From contig PBOG01000018.1 in the NCBI GenBank assembly GCA_002724245.1, forward strand, positions 30,149 through 72,637: DNA of 42,489 nt, written 5' to 3'. The notes beneath the pieces are model-generated. The model ran no database searches and was not told where the DNA came from. It was given only the letters and a program-made list of their open reading frames with translations. This DNA comes from Planctomycetaceae bacterium (GTDB lineage Bacteria; Planctomycetota; Planctomycetia; Pirellulales; Pirellulaceae). Below, in pieces: positions 17,538 to 26,674 of this stretch (position 1 is the first letter of the stretch; each line of letters opens with the position of its first letter). Made by a program: the position numbers and the translations under genes.

Positions 17538-18098
17538 ATGGGGTTGACTTACTTCAAACGTTACCGCATGGAAATCGACTTGTCCGATGGTATTTTTGCG
17601 CCGCCACCAATGCCGACAGGTTATCGACTGCTGTCCTGGTCGACGTCCTTGCTACAACATCACGCGGAAGCGAAATACCAGAGTTTCTGCCATGAAATTG
17701 ATGCAAATGTTTTCCCCTGCCTTGGACAGCGGGAAGGCTGTCAGAGGTTGATGAAAGAGATCTCGCAGCGCCGCGATTTTGTTCCCCAGTCAACCTGGCT
17801 GTTGCAGTGCCAGCAGAGCCCATCCTCTGTAGATGAAATGTCCGGTACGATTCAGGGCATTCGACAAGATCGCAATACCGGGTCGGTGCAAAACATTGGT
17901 GTAACGCCGCAACATCGCAGTCAGGGGCTGGGTACCCAGTTACTGCACGCGGCGTTATCCGGATTCCAGGCGGCCGGCATGTCTCGTGTCCAACTCGAAG
18001 TGACGGCGCAGAATACAGGAGCGCTGCGACTTTACCAACGGCTCGGGTTTCGCCGCATCAAGACCGTCTATAAAGCAGCCGAAGTCGTCTACGCGTGA
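17538..18098 (+). CDS. GNAT family N-acetyltransferase
   Basis: Transfers an acetyl group from acetyl-CoA to an amine; the acceptor is unknown. The 186-aa protein has the GNAT core in its C-terminal half. The strand leading to IGVTPQHRSQGLGTQLL contains the acetyl-CoA pyrophosphate loop HRSQGLG (126-132). Then come VQLEVTAQNTGALRLYQRLGFRRI, the classic motif B with the Asn and Tyr next to the LGF turn. The N-terminal 90 residues do not match a known acceptor-binding domain. A GTG immediately precedes the ATG used here. The gene stands alone between divergent and distal neighbours. Confidence 0.9.
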   Translation: MGLTYFKRYRMEIDLSDGIFAPPPMPTGYRLLSWSTSLLQHHAEAKYQSFCHEIDANVFPCLGQREGCQRLMKEISQRRDFVPQSTWLLQCQQSPSSVDEMSGTIQGIRQDRNTGSVQNIGVTPQHRSQGLGTQLLHAALSGFQAAGMSRVQLEVTAQNTGALRLYQRLGFRRIKTVYKAAEVVYA

Positions 18099-18451
18099 TG
18101 CGTGGCACGACCTCTCGGTTTCCCACTTCCCAGCGACCGTACACGAGCCGCGTCCTGGAGACGATAATGACATTGAACGCAAGGCACATCGATCTCTGGA
18201 AGTCATACCTGCGCGTCTCCGAAGCCTCATTTCCAGGACGACTTCAAAAGACATCGGCAGCAACCGTCAAAGCAACTCAAAAGATCTTTGTTGGATGGGT
18301 AGTCTAGCGGGAACGCGAAGCGGTAAACTGACGGTAGGCCGCTCTCTTCCGACCCGCGTATTGGACCGATGAGCAAATGAGTAACCCGTACTCCGGCGGC
18401 CTGACCACGTCTCCTTCGAACGGTGTTCGCCAACTCTGAATAAAGATCAAC
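18099..18451. other. Intergenic region before the M16 pair
   Basis: About 350 bases with no gene I can support. A 70-codon frame beginning at the GNAT stop has no recognisable features. No clear hairpin or promoter boxes were found. Confidence 0.5.
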
Positions 18452-19711
18452 GTGACACAAAACGCTTTCTCTCACTCGCTCTCTAATGGTCTCGTTTTGC
18501 TGGCAGATCCCATGCCCTGGCTGGAATCGGTGGCGTTTGCAATGCTGTTACCTGCCGGCGTCCGGTACGATCCCGATGATCGTGCCGGCCTCGCGAATCT
18601 GACATGTGAAATGGTGCAACGTGGTTGCGGCAAACGCAACAGCCGCCAGTTTGTCGAAGATCTGGAAAACCTGGGGGTTGATCGTTCCGCTTCGGTTTCC
18701 AATGCCCACACCAGCTTTGGCGGCGCGATGCCCGCGGAGCGGCTGGGTATGGCGTTACAGATCTACGCAGATCTTGTGCAACGTCCGCTGCTGCCCAGCG
18801 AGCAACTCGAGGACAGTCGACAAGTTTGTCTCCATGAAATTCGCGCCATAGACGACGACCCTGCACAGAAAGCGATGCACGAGCTCCGCAATCGACATTA
18901 CGGAGAACCTTACGGAAAGCCGACTCCAGGCACCCTTGCCGCGGTCGAGAACATTTCCATCAGTGACGTACAGAACCATGTAGATGCAACCTACCAACCC
19001 GGCGAAGCTATTCTCAGCGTCGCCGGGAAATTCGACTGGGACGAGTTGCGCAAACAGATAGACGAGCTGTTTGGTGATTGGCCAGCACGACCGACGCGGT
19101 CGATTACGGAAAAATCCGGAACCGGTGGCTACATTCACATGGACCACGACTCCAGCCAAACGCACATCGCGATTGCGTATCCCAGCGTCCCGTATTCCGA
19201 TCCACAATATTACCAGGCCCGTGGCGCTGTCGGTGTCTTGAGTGATGGCATGAGTTCGCGGCTGTTTGACGAAGTTCGAGAAAAACGGGGCTTGTGTTAC
19301 ACCGTACATGCACACTGCCATTCTTTCCGTGACCGTGGCAGCGTGATTTGTTACAGCGGTACAACAACAGAACGCGCGCAAGAAACTCTCGATGTCCTCA
19401 TCGGAGAACTGACACGGTTGTCAGAAGGCATCCGGCAAGAGGAGCTCAATCGCCTCAAAGCAAGAATCAAGAGCGCACTGATTATGCAACAAGAATCCAG
19501 TGCCGCCCGTAGTGGATCGATTGCCGCAGATTGGTACTACCTGAAACGTGTCCAGACATTAGAGGAAATCGGTCGCATCATTGACGATCTGAGTTGTGAC
19601 AGTATCAATGCGTATTTGGCCGAACATCCCCCCGCCGATTTCACGATTGTGACGCTGGGTGAAAAACAACTGGAGATCCCTCTTGGAATTTCGTCAGCAA
19701 ACGCTCGATAA
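18452..19711 (+). CDS. M16 family peptidase-like protein, non-catalytic partner
   Basis: The 419-aa protein has the two-lobe M16B (pitrilysin/MPP-like) fold. Where active members have HxxEH (as in HFLEH), it reads GLANLTCEMVQRG (46-58), so zinc cannot be bound in the usual way. It keeps the C-terminal-lobe segment SSRLFDEVREKRGLCYTV (about 267-284), whose Arg and Tyr position substrate in active pairs. It is followed with overlap by a second M16 gene that has HxxEH. The natural reading is a heterodimer resembling mitochondrial processing peptidase: this subunit supplies the substrate-binding lobe and the next one supplies catalysis. The start is GTG. No signal peptide is visible, so the site of action is probably cytoplasmic. 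Confidence 0.9.
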   Translation: MTQNAFSHSLSNGLVLLADPMPWLESVAFAMLLPAGVRYDPDDRAGLANLTCEMVQRGCGKRNSRQFVEDLENLGVDRSASVSNAHTSFGGAMPAERLGMALQIYADLVQRPLLPSEQLEDSRQVCLHEIRAIDDDPAQKAMHELRNRHYGEPYGKPTPGTLAAVENISISDVQNHVDATYQPGEAILSVAGKFDWDELRKQIDELFGDWPARPTRSITEKSGTGGYIHMDHDSSQTHIAIAYPSVPYSDPQYYQARGAVGVLSDGMSSRLFDEVREKRGLCYTVHAHCHSFRDRGSVICYSGTTTERAQETLDVLIGELTRLSEGIRQEELNRLKARIKSALIMQQESSAARSGSIAADWYYLKRVQTLEEIGRIIDDLSCDSINAYLAEHPPADFTIVTLGEKQLEIPLGISSANAR

Positions 19712-20918
19712 CGGCTTGGAAGTGGTCGCCGAATGCAACCCGCAAGCCTATTCAACCGCGATCGCTTTCTTCGTGAAGACAGGTGCTCGGGACGAAACGC
19801 CCGAGCTCGCCGGAGTGAGTCACTTCCTGGAACACATGGTCTTCAAGGGCACTACCACGCGCACCGCCGAGGATGTGAACCGTACCCTGGATGAAATCGG
19901 CTCTCATTCCAATGCGTTTACGAGTGAGGAACAGACCGTCTTTTTCGCCACGGTCTTGCCCGAATACCAGGACCATGCTGTTGAACTGCTTGGCGACATC
20001 ATGCGACCGGCTCTCCGTGAGCATGATTTCGAAACGGAAAAGCAGGTGATTCTCGAGGAGATCGCTAAGTACGATGACCAGCCTCCTTTTGGTGCCAACG
20101 AAAAATGTATGGCCGCACATTTTCCGCAGCATCCATTGGGACAAAGCGTGCTGGGAACCTGTGACAGTGTCACCGCGTTGAGCGCCGAACAGATGCGTGG
20201 TTACTTTGAAGAGCGTTACAGTCCGCAAAACATGGCGTTAGTCGCAGCCGGGAACGTCGATTTTGACCGTCTGGTCGAGCAAGCCAGTCAGTCGTGCGGA
20301 CAATGGAAACCGTTTCCGACGCAACGTGAGACACCCCGCGCCCAGGCACACAGCGGCCTGGAAATCGTGCAGCACAGCGCTGCACATCAGGAATACGTGG
20401 TCCAAATCACGAATGGACCGGCTGCCGAAGACTCCAGTCGCTACGCAGGGCGTTTGCTGGCAACCATTCTTGGCGACGACAGTGGCAGCCGGCTCTTCTG
20501 GGAGCTGGTCGATACGGGTCTCGCAGAATACGCTTCCGTCGCCGCCTATGAATTCCAAGGTACCGGCATTTTCATGACGTTCCTATGCTGCGCCCCGGGG
20601 GACACTTCACGCAACCTCGAGCGAGTACGTGAAATTGAATTGGAACTGGAGTCTGGTGGAGTCCGGCCGGAAGAACTGCAACAAGCACAAAACAAAATCT
20701 CGGCACATCTCATTCTGCAAAGCGAACGTTCCACAAACCGCATGTTTAGTGTCGGAAACCATTGGATTCAACGCCACGAATATCGTACGGTGAGAGATAT
20801 TATCAACGCTTATCAAGAAGTCACCTGCGACCACCTTGCCAGGCTGATTCAGCAGTATCCACTAAGTGCTAGCACCACTGTTGTCGTTGGGCCACACGCC
20901 GAACTCACACCGTCCTGA
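19683..20918 (+). CDS. M16 family zinc peptidase, catalytic partner
   Basis: The 411-aa protein is an M16B peptidase with intact inverted zinc motif HFLEH (47-51) and the downstream Glu ligand in ILEEIAKYDD (125/126). FKGTTTRTAEDV and the NAFTSEEQTVFFATVLPE segment are also typical of active processing peptidases. It overlaps the preceding non-catalytic M16 gene, so the two are very probably co-translated as a heterodimer that cuts peptides or exported precursors. I place the start at TTG 19683, which has GGAG 6-8 bases upstream and gives MEFRQQTLDNGLEVV. A GTG 24 bases earlier is the alternative. A strong hairpin lies downstream, just before the next gene. Confidence 0.93.
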   Translation: MEFRQQTLDNGLEVVAECNPQAYSTAIAFFVKTGARDETPELAGVSHFLEHMVFKGTTTRTAEDVNRTLDEIGSHSNAFTSEEQTVFFATVLPEYQDHAVELLGDIMRPALREHDFETEKQVILEEIAKYDDQPPFGANEKCMAAHFPQHPLGQSVLGTCDSVTALSAEQMRGYFEERYSPQNMALVAAGNVDFDRLVEQASQSCGQWKPFPTQRETPRAQAHSGLEIVQHSAAHQEYVVQITNGPAAEDSSRYAGRLLATILGDDSGSRLFWELVDTGLAEYASVAAYEFQGTGIFMTFLCCAPGDTSRNLERVREIELELESGGVRPEELQQAQNKISAHLILQSERSTNRMFSVGNHWIQRHEYRTVRDIINAYQEVTCDHLARLIQQYPLSASTTVVVGPHAELTPS

Positions 20919-20951
20919 TTGGCAATTACCCAGAACAAGCAATTCAACCCA

Positions 20952-20985
20952 TTGGCGAACCAAGCCGTCAGGCCTGGTCCGCCAA
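20952..20985 (+). repeat. 15-bp hairpin immediately upstream of the PQQ gene
   Basis: TTGGCGAACCAAGCC (20952-20966) pairs with GGCCTGGTCCGCCAA (20971-20985) at 13 of 15 positions across a GTCA loop. It ends 5 bases before the GGAGG ribosome binding site (20991-20995) of the next gene. No T-run follows, so a translational or mRNA-stability role is as likely as termination of the M16 transcript. Confidence 0.8.
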
Positions 20986-21001
20986 CCAGTGGAGGTCGTC
21001 G

Positions 21002-24000
21002 ATGCTGTTACGCCAGCGTATCCTGCAGGCAAGTCTGTGGCTCCTAATTGGAAATCTGGCACTTGCTGCGCGGGCCGCTGATTGGCCCACCTACCAGCAG
21101 AATAACCGGCGCAATGCCCACACCAACGAACAGCTCGACGTGAAGCAGCTCGTGGTGCAATGGAAGTGGACTTCCGCAGCGTTGCCTGATCCCGCCTGGT
21201 CGGGACCCGCTAAATGGGATGCATATGCCGGCATCCGCGGTCTGCGCTCCATGCGCAATTATGACCCGGTTTTTCATCCGGTCTCGGTGCAGCACAAGAT
21301 TTGGTTCGGATCTACTGCGGACGAAGGCGTCTATTGCCTCGATGCGGCAACCGGCAAGAAAATCTGGATGTTTTCTACCGGGGGCCCGGTACGAGTGGCT
21401 CCAACCTGGGCTGACGGACGGCTGTATTTTGCCTCAGATGATGGATTTGCCTACTGCCTCAATGCCAACAGCGGAGCACTCATCTGGAAATTCAAACCCA
21501 GTCCCGAAAGCGATCAGATCGTGAACAATGGACGACTCATTCCGTTCTGGCCATGCCGCAGCGGTGTACTCGTCGATAAGAAGGTAGCCTACTTCACTGC
21601 TTCAATGCTACCCTGGAAGACCTCCTATCTGTGCGCTGTGGATGCCCTGCGGGGAACCCCCGAGGCCGAGGGATGTTTTGTCCGTGAAATCAACGAACAA
21701 ACGATGGAAGGTCCGCTCGTTGCCTCTCCCACAAGGCTCATCGTGCCTCAAGGTCGGGTCGCACCCCAGCTATTTTCGCGGACGGATGGAAAACCCCTCG
21801 GTGCCCTGAAAGGTGGCGGCGGATCGTTTGTCGTACTGGCCAACGAAGATTTAATCCTCCACGGTCCCGGTAACAAGAAAGGCTGGATCACCGCCAGCAA
21901 ATCGACAACGGGAGAGACGATCGCCACTTATCGTCGTGGTAATGCGATGGTCGTAGCCAACGCGGTGTCATACATGTTGACCGACGATACGCTGGCCGCA
22001 ACCGACGTCGCCCGGAGAAAGCCCCTATGGCAGACCCCTTGCGATTGCGGACTGGCACTGGTTCTTGCGGGAGATACGTTGTTTGCCGGTGGCACCGATC
22101 GCGTCTGTGCATTTCGGGTCAGCGACGGACAGCAAGTCTGGGAACACGAGGTCTCCGGGAGAGCCTATGGCTTGGCAGTCGCCAACGGCCAATTACTCGT
22201 CAGTACCGATCTGGGTGTGCTCTACGCCTTTGCCCGCGGCGAACCCCGCGCGGTCACAGCCAGCACAACGCCAGAGGAAACTGCCAGTGTTGAGATAACG
22301 CAAAAACTGTCACCCATCCCCCAAATCGATGATGCGGGTCTGGCTGGCCGCTGGGTTTTCCATCGGAGCCAGCGATCCGCTGGAGCGATCCGCAACCTCG
22401 CGGGAAAACGCGCCGCAACCTTGACTGGAAAACCTCGCTTCGCGCGCGTTGAAGATCATGAAGCACTCGTACTTGACGGTAGTTCGACGCAAGTGCTGAT
22501 TGCCAAAGACCATCGCACGGCCAGATTACCCAACCGTGAAATCACGGCAGAAGCCTGGGTACGCATCGATACGCCACTCCAATGGGGCGGAATCGTGGGC
22601 GCTATTCAAGACAACGGTACTTTCGAGCGTGGCTGGTTATTGGGGTATAGCGAACTGAATCCGACCTTCGCCTTAGCCAGTAAAAAAGGCAGTGGAAAAC
22701 TAACTTACTTAAAAGCAAAAACTGCGTTACGGCAGGGCAAGTGGTACCACGTGGTGGGCACCTACGATGGACAACAAATGCGACTGTACATCAACGGCAA
22801 GCTGGAGAACCAGTCGAGTGCAGAGCAGGGGGATATCTTTTACCCGCCCCAGGCGTTCTTCGAAATCGGCGCGTACCACGACAAGGATGAGAATTTCAGA
22901 ATGACTGGAATGCTCAATGAAGTCCGTATCTATCGCCGCGTCCTCACGGCCACAGAAATTCAACAACACGCAGAAACAAAAACACTGCGCACTCCTCCAC
23001 CGGCCGACCTCGCTCTGGGGCCGTATCTCCAGTTCACCGAACCCGGCAAGGCCGTCATCCGGTGGCACACGCATCAGCCGACCAGTACCCACTTGAGTTA
23101 TCAGTTAGACAGTAGCGAGAGCACCCAGCGCATACATCTCGAAGGTTCACGCCTGGAACACGAGGTCGTGTTAACCGGATTACGACACAACCGCGTCTAT
23201 TCTTACTCTATTCATTTAGACGATCCGGCCAACCCATCCGGAACTGCCGGGCCCTACGAATGCGATACCTTCTTCAATTACGAAGCCCGCCGCGTCAGGG
23301 TACCTGTGCCAGGCAGTTCCGCTACAGCATCCGCTGTCAACCAGGCAGCAGTAACGCCCCAACCTGTGGTGGACCTTGTTCAAGGGATCCTACAAAACAC
23401 GCCCGCAAAACGCGGGATCTGCCTCGTACTGGGAGCAGATGTGGAACTCTGCCAATCGTTGGCACGTCAAAGTCAGTTCCGCATCGTGGTCGCCGAACAA
23501 GAACCAACCCGTCTGGCAAAACTCGTTCCGATAGCATCTGCTGCGGCCGGTCGCATCGTGTTACGTCAGGTGACCTCTTTTGAGCGGCTACCCTTCACCA
23601 GCGCATTCGCCAACCTGGTGATCTGCAGCCAGATGACAAAATCAGGAACACCAGTGCCCATTTCGCCGCAAGAGTGCCAGAGACTTGCACGGCCCGATGG
23701 TGGCGTCGTCTGGTGGCCGGCTAGTGACAAACGCGGACAACAGTTCTTTCCCCGATCGTCTTCGCTGGCAATCTCTGGACACAACCTGCTACGTGCCCAG
23801 CGCGACGCGTTACCTGGCGCTGGAGAATGGTCGCACCTCTACGGCAAACCAAACAACTCAGCTTTTGGTGGAGAAACACTCGGCGGTGCCGCCAACGTCG
23901 GCGAACTGGAAGTCCAGTGGGTCGGCAAACCTGGCGCGCGTTATCAGCCGGACCGCAACGGCCGTAAACCTGCACCCTTGTCGACCGCGGGTCGTCTTTT

Positions 24001-25120
24001 CCTGCAAGGCTTACAGCGTTTGATCGCGCTCGATGCTTACAACGGAACCGTCCTCTGGTCATTAGAGATCCCACCACTCGGCCGGTTCAATATGCCACGT
24101 GACTGTAGCAACTGGTGTGCCGATCGCGACCATCTATTCGTCGCAATCCAAAACCGCTGCTGGCAAATCAATGCGGCCACCGGAGAGATACGCCGTTTTC
24201 ACGAGGTACTGAAGGACAGCCGCTACGCTTGGGATGCGGATTGGGGCTATGTGGCACGGGTCGACAACCTCCTGATCGGAAGTAGTGTGAAGAAAGGCTC
24301 CAGCTTCACCAGCTTCTGGGGCGGTGCAGGGCAGGGGTGGTACGATTCCGTATCGGGAGAAGTCACTCACCAGGTCTGCAGCGATCAAATCTTCGCCATC
24401 GATTTGCCCGGCAAGCAACCCGCCTGGAACTACCAATCGGGTGTAATTCTCAACCCAACGATTACGATTGGTGATGGACACATCTTCTTCGTCGAATGCC
24501 GCCAGCCGGACATCCAACAGGAAGCCGTGAGGAGAATTGGTCGATCGGAACTCTGGCAGGACCAGTTCCTCGTCGCCTTGGACGCGGCCACTGGGAAAAA
24601 AGTCTGGGAAAAACCGCTGACCAGTGCCCCGGGTACTGTCGTGTTTTACCTAGCACAAAGTGATAACCAGCTGGTCCTGGTCTCCTCCACAGACAAACAC
24701 TATCACACCTACGTTTATCAGACAAAAGACGGTACCCCTATCTGGAAAAAACGTTTCGCCTGGCAAAGCGACAACCACGGCGGTCACATGTCTCGGCCTG
24801 CGATTGTCGACAATACGTTGTATGTCAGGCCACGCGTATTCGAACTGGGTACAGGCCTGGAACTGTCCCGAAAACTGCCGGCAGGTGGCTGTGGTACCTA
24901 CGCCTGTACAACCGATGCGCTCTTTTTCCGCTCTAGCCAGGTCACGGTATGGGATCGTGAACGTGGTAACACGACCCAGTGGAAGCGACTGCGACCTGAC
25001 TGCTGGTTGAGCACAATTCCCGCTGGCGGGATGTTACTGTCACCAGAAGCGGGGGGCGGGTGCAGCTGTGGATCCTGGATGGAAACGTCGATCGGATTTC
25101 GGCCACGACTGCGCAACTAA
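21002..25120 (+). CDS. Secreted PQQ-propeller/LamG protein with methyltransferase-like insert
   Basis: A 1372-aa exported protein. It has a signal peptide (about 1-25), then a PQQ-type beta-propeller (about 28-420) with repeats such as VYCLDAATGKKIWMF and AYCLNANSGALIWKF. A LamG/concanavalin-like domain (about 446-657) contains AEAWVRIDTPLQWGG, GKWYHVVGTYDGQQMRLYINGK and LNEVRIYRRVLTATEI. A fibronectin-III or phosphatase-N-like domain lies at about 670-770. Residues about 800-905 resemble a class I methyltransferase core (CLVLGADVEL, then FANLVICSQM, then ECQRLARPDGGVVWW), but the Gly-rich loop is lost. A second propeller (about 940-1365) follows. No PQQ-enzyme catalytic set is evident, so a binding or scaffold role is likely. 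GGAGG at 20991 fixes the ATG. It stands alone, convergent with the zinc peptidase. Confidence 0.85.
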   Translation: MLLRQRILQASLWLLIGNLALAARAADWPTYQQNNRRNAHTNEQLDVKQLVVQWKWTSAALPDPAWSGPAKWDAYAGIRGLRSMRNYDPVFHPVSVQHKIWFGSTADEGVYCLDAATGKKIWMFSTGGPVRVAPTWADGRLYFASDDGFAYCLNANSGALIWKFKPSPESDQIVNNGRLIPFWPCRSGVLVDKKVAYFTASMLPWKTSYLCAVDALRGTPEAEGCFVREINEQTMEGPLVASPTRLIVPQGRVAPQLFSRTDGKPLGALKGGGGSFVVLANEDLILHGPGNKKGWITASKSTTGETIATYRRGNAMVVANAVSYMLTDDTLAATDVARRKPLWQTPCDCGLALVLAGDTLFAGGTDRVCAFRVSDGQQVWEHEVSGRAYGLAVANGQLLVSTDLGVLYAFARGEPRAVTASTTPEETASVEITQKLSPIPQIDDAGLAGRWVFHRSQRSAGAIRNLAGKRAATLTGKPRFARVEDHEALVLDGSSTQVLIAKDHRTARLPNREITAEAWVRIDTPLQWGGIVGAIQDNGTFERGWLLGYSELNPTFALASKKGSGKLTYLKAKTALRQGKWYHVVGTYDGQQMRLYINGKLENQSSAEQGDIFYPPQAFFEIGAYHDKDENFRMTGMLNEVRIYRRVLTATEIQQHAETKTLRTPPPADLALGPYLQFTEPGKAVIRWHTHQPTSTHLSYQLDSSESTQRIHLEGSRLEHEVVLTGLRHNRVYSYSIHLDDPANPSGTAGPYECDTFFNYEARRVRVPVPGSSATASAVNQAAVTPQPVVDLVQGILQNTPAKRGICLVLGADVELCQSLARQSQFRIVVAEQEPTRLAKLVPIASAAAGRIVLRQVTSFERLPFTSAFANLVICSQMTKSGTPVPISPQECQRLARPDGGVVWWPASDKRGQQFFPRSSSLAISGHNLLRAQRDALPGAGEWSHLYGKPNNSAFGGETLGGAANVGELEVQWVGKPGARYQPDRNGRKPAPLSTAGRLFLQGLQRLIALDAYNGTVLWSLEIPPLGRFNMPRDCSNWCADRDHLFVAIQNRCWQINAATGEIRRFHEVLKDSRYAWDADWGYVARVDNLLIGSSVKKGSSFTSFWGGAGQGWYDSVSGEVTHQVCSDQIFAIDLPGKQPAWNYQSGVILNPTITIGDGHIFFVECRQPDIQQEAVRRIGRSELWQDQFLVALDAATGKKVWEKPLTSAPGTVVFYLAQSDNQLVLVSSTDKHYHTYVYQTKDGTPIWKKRFAWQSDNHGGHMSRPAIVDNTLYVRPRVFELGTGLELSRKLPAGGCGTYACTTDALFFRSSQVTVWDRERGNTTQWKRLRPDCWLSTIPAGGMLLSPEAGGGCSCGSWMETSIGFRPRLRN

Positions 25121-25237
25121 GGAATCCTGGCGGCGACGGGATCGCTAACGGCCCAGCCACGCGTTGTGTCAGCGCAAACGCAATTCGAACGGGCGGAGTC
25201 GTGCAAAAACGAGACGGATTCTGCCAGGGCAACGTGG

Positions 25238-25918
25238 TTATTCTCGAGCCCGCATGAAGAAATAGAGCAGCGTCAGCATGCTGCTGATGACGGCAGCCAC
25301 GTAGGTAAGCGCTGCCGCGTTGAGTACCCGATCGATTCCCTTCCGTTCATCCGGGTCAACGATACCGGCTTCCAACACGAGATGCTTCGCGCGTGAACTA
25401 GCGTCAAATTCGACGGGCAACGTAATGACTTGAAACAAGAGCACCAGAGAGAACAGGGCAGCCCCCACCAGTAGCAAGGGGGTCATCGACATCAAGAGAC
25501 CGACTAACATCACTAGATAACCCAGCGACGATCCAATCCCGGCCAGAGGTACCAGCGCAGTGCGCATTCCCAGAAACGCGTACTTCTCTGCGTGCTGGAT
25601 AGCGTGCCCCGCTTCATGGCAGGCAATACCAATCGCTGCCACCGAGGAGCTGTTGTAAACGTTTTCAGACAGCGCCAGCTGACGATTACTCGGATTGTAG
25701 TGATCACTCAAGTCACCATGCGTGGGGACAATCGTCACATCGTCGATGCCGGCGCGCTGCAACAAAATCTGGGCTGCCTGCGCACCGGTAATCCCGCGAC
25801 GCGCAGCCACTTGTGAATAGCGATTGAAAGCCGCCCGAACCGCGAGGCTGGCAGCCCCCGAAATCAACATGCCGGGTAGCATGACCACCAGTACGTAGAG
25901 TGGGTCAAAAACAAACAT
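25238..25918 (-). CDS. YugP-type membrane zinc metallopeptidase
   Basis: Member of the neutral zinc metallopeptidase family that includes Bacillus YugP (Zn_peptidase_2). The 226-aa protein has an N-terminal membrane helix (about 7-27) and a soluble segment with LSDHYNPSNRQLALSENVY. The zinc motif HEAGH (101-105) is followed by AIQHAEKYAFLGMR. Two or three more hydrophobic helices lie at about 118-165 and near the C-terminus. The PVEFDASSRA segment between them is family-typical and probably supplies the third ligand. The substrate is unknown. A GGAGGAG (25924-25930) five bases before the ATG fixes the start. It is divergent from hisE. Confidence 0.93.
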   Translation of the reverse strand: MFVFDPLYVLVVMLPGMLISGAASLAVRAAFNRYSQVAARRGITGAQAAQILLQRAGIDDVTIVPTHGDLSDHYNPSNRQLALSENVYNSSSVAAIGIACHEAGHAIQHAEKYAFLGMRTALVPLAGIGSSLGYLVMLVGLLMSMTPLLLVGAALFSLVLLFQVITLPVEFDASSRAKHLVLEAGIVDPDERKGIDRVLNAAALTYVAAVISSMLTLLYFFMRARE

Positions 25919-26250
25919 CCTTACTCCTCCGAGGTGTCAATACACTGCCCGTTACCTAGCATTACCCCACAAAACAGGTCAAGTCCTACTTCCGGAGATT
26001 CCGATGACGACGCCAGCTAACTCCGCCCTCAATTGGAACCAAAAAGTGGTTTAAGTTGAGGTACGCACCTGTTCAAAGGGTTGTTCGTTCACCAAGCAAC
26101 GATCTTGCCAGAGTTTTGTCGGCACAACAAAGGTTTTTCGTATTTCAGTGGTAGTTCCACAATTGCCCGGCTGCTCGGGGCTCGCTAGGCTCTCTGATCA
26201 GGAACAACCCTGATTATTCAGCCCTGTTCTCCAAATGGAATTTTCAACTC
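25919..26250. other. Divergent region, zinc peptidase/hisE
   Basis: About 330 bases without a gene. It holds the zinc peptidase ribosome binding site and, near the hisE end, a small hairpin (26195-26216). Promoter boxes could not be assigned confidently. Confidence 0.5.
26195..26216 (+). repeat. Hairpin upstream of hisE
   Basis: TGATCAGG (26195-26202) and CCTGATTA (26209-26216) can pair over 8 positions with one G-T pair, leaving an AACAAC loop. It lies 34 bases before the hisE GTG. It could be an operator or an mRNA structure; no T-run follows directly. Confidence 0.5.
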
Positions 26251-26595
26251 GTGAAAGCACTGCTCACTTTGCAGAAATTGATGGGGCTCATCGAAGCGCG
26301 GCGAGACCAACCTCCTGAAAACTCGTACACTGCAACGCTGCTGGCCGGCGGCATCAACCGTATCGGAGAAAAACTCCGCGAAGAAGCAGCGGAAGTCATT
26401 TCCGCTGCCGAGAAGGTCGATGGCAGCGAAACACGTCGCGACGAGGTCGTTCACGAAGCGGCGGACCTGATGTACCACCTGTTTGTACTGCTGGCTTTCA
26501 GCCGCGTGGGCCTCGATGAAGTATCCGCAGAGCTACGTTCCCGTTTCGGGACGTCGGGACTCAAAGAAAAAGCATCCCGGAAACCGCGACCGTAA
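26251..26595 (+). CDS. hisE: Phosphoribosyl-ATP diphosphatase
   Basis: Second step of histidine synthesis: hydrolyses phosphoribosyl-ATP to phosphoribosyl-AMP and pyrophosphate. The 114-aa protein is an all-helical MazG-superfamily enzyme. It has SYTATLLAGGINRIGEKLREEAAEVISAA with the metal-binding EExxE-type acidic helix, then RRDEVVHEAADLMYHLFVLLAF with the second acidic set (E, E, D). The length is typical of stand-alone HisE. The start is GTG at 26251. No other his gene is in the window, so the pathway genes are dispersed or elsewhere. It is convergent with the PVC heme protein gene. Confidence 0.95.
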   Translation: MKALLTLQKLMGLIEARRDQPPENSYTATLLAGGINRIGEKLREEAAEVISAAEKVDGSETRRDEVVHEAADLMYHLFVLLAFSRVGLDEVSAELRSRFGTSGLKEKASRKPRP

Positions 26596-26674
26596 ACCAG
26601 TCTTCTCTCTATCCTCCACGGCGATCCGGTCTGGCCCACGCAACAAACATTACCACGAATCGCGTCGGCACGGC

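Noticed and set aside
18095-18307. A 70-codon frame starting at the GNAT stop codon
   Set aside because: It has a suggestive stop/start overlap, but no recognisable domain, no conserved composition and no ribosome binding site. It is probably chance.
18290-18360. tRNA-like segment (GGATGGGTAGTCTAGCGG)
   Set aside because: The D-arm-like start is not followed by an anticodon arm or a TTC T-arm, and no acceptor stem can be formed.
18755-19381. A 208-codon antisense frame inside the first M16 gene
   Set aside because: It is a shadow of a well-supported M16 gene. The product has no domain, and high GC makes long antisense frames common.
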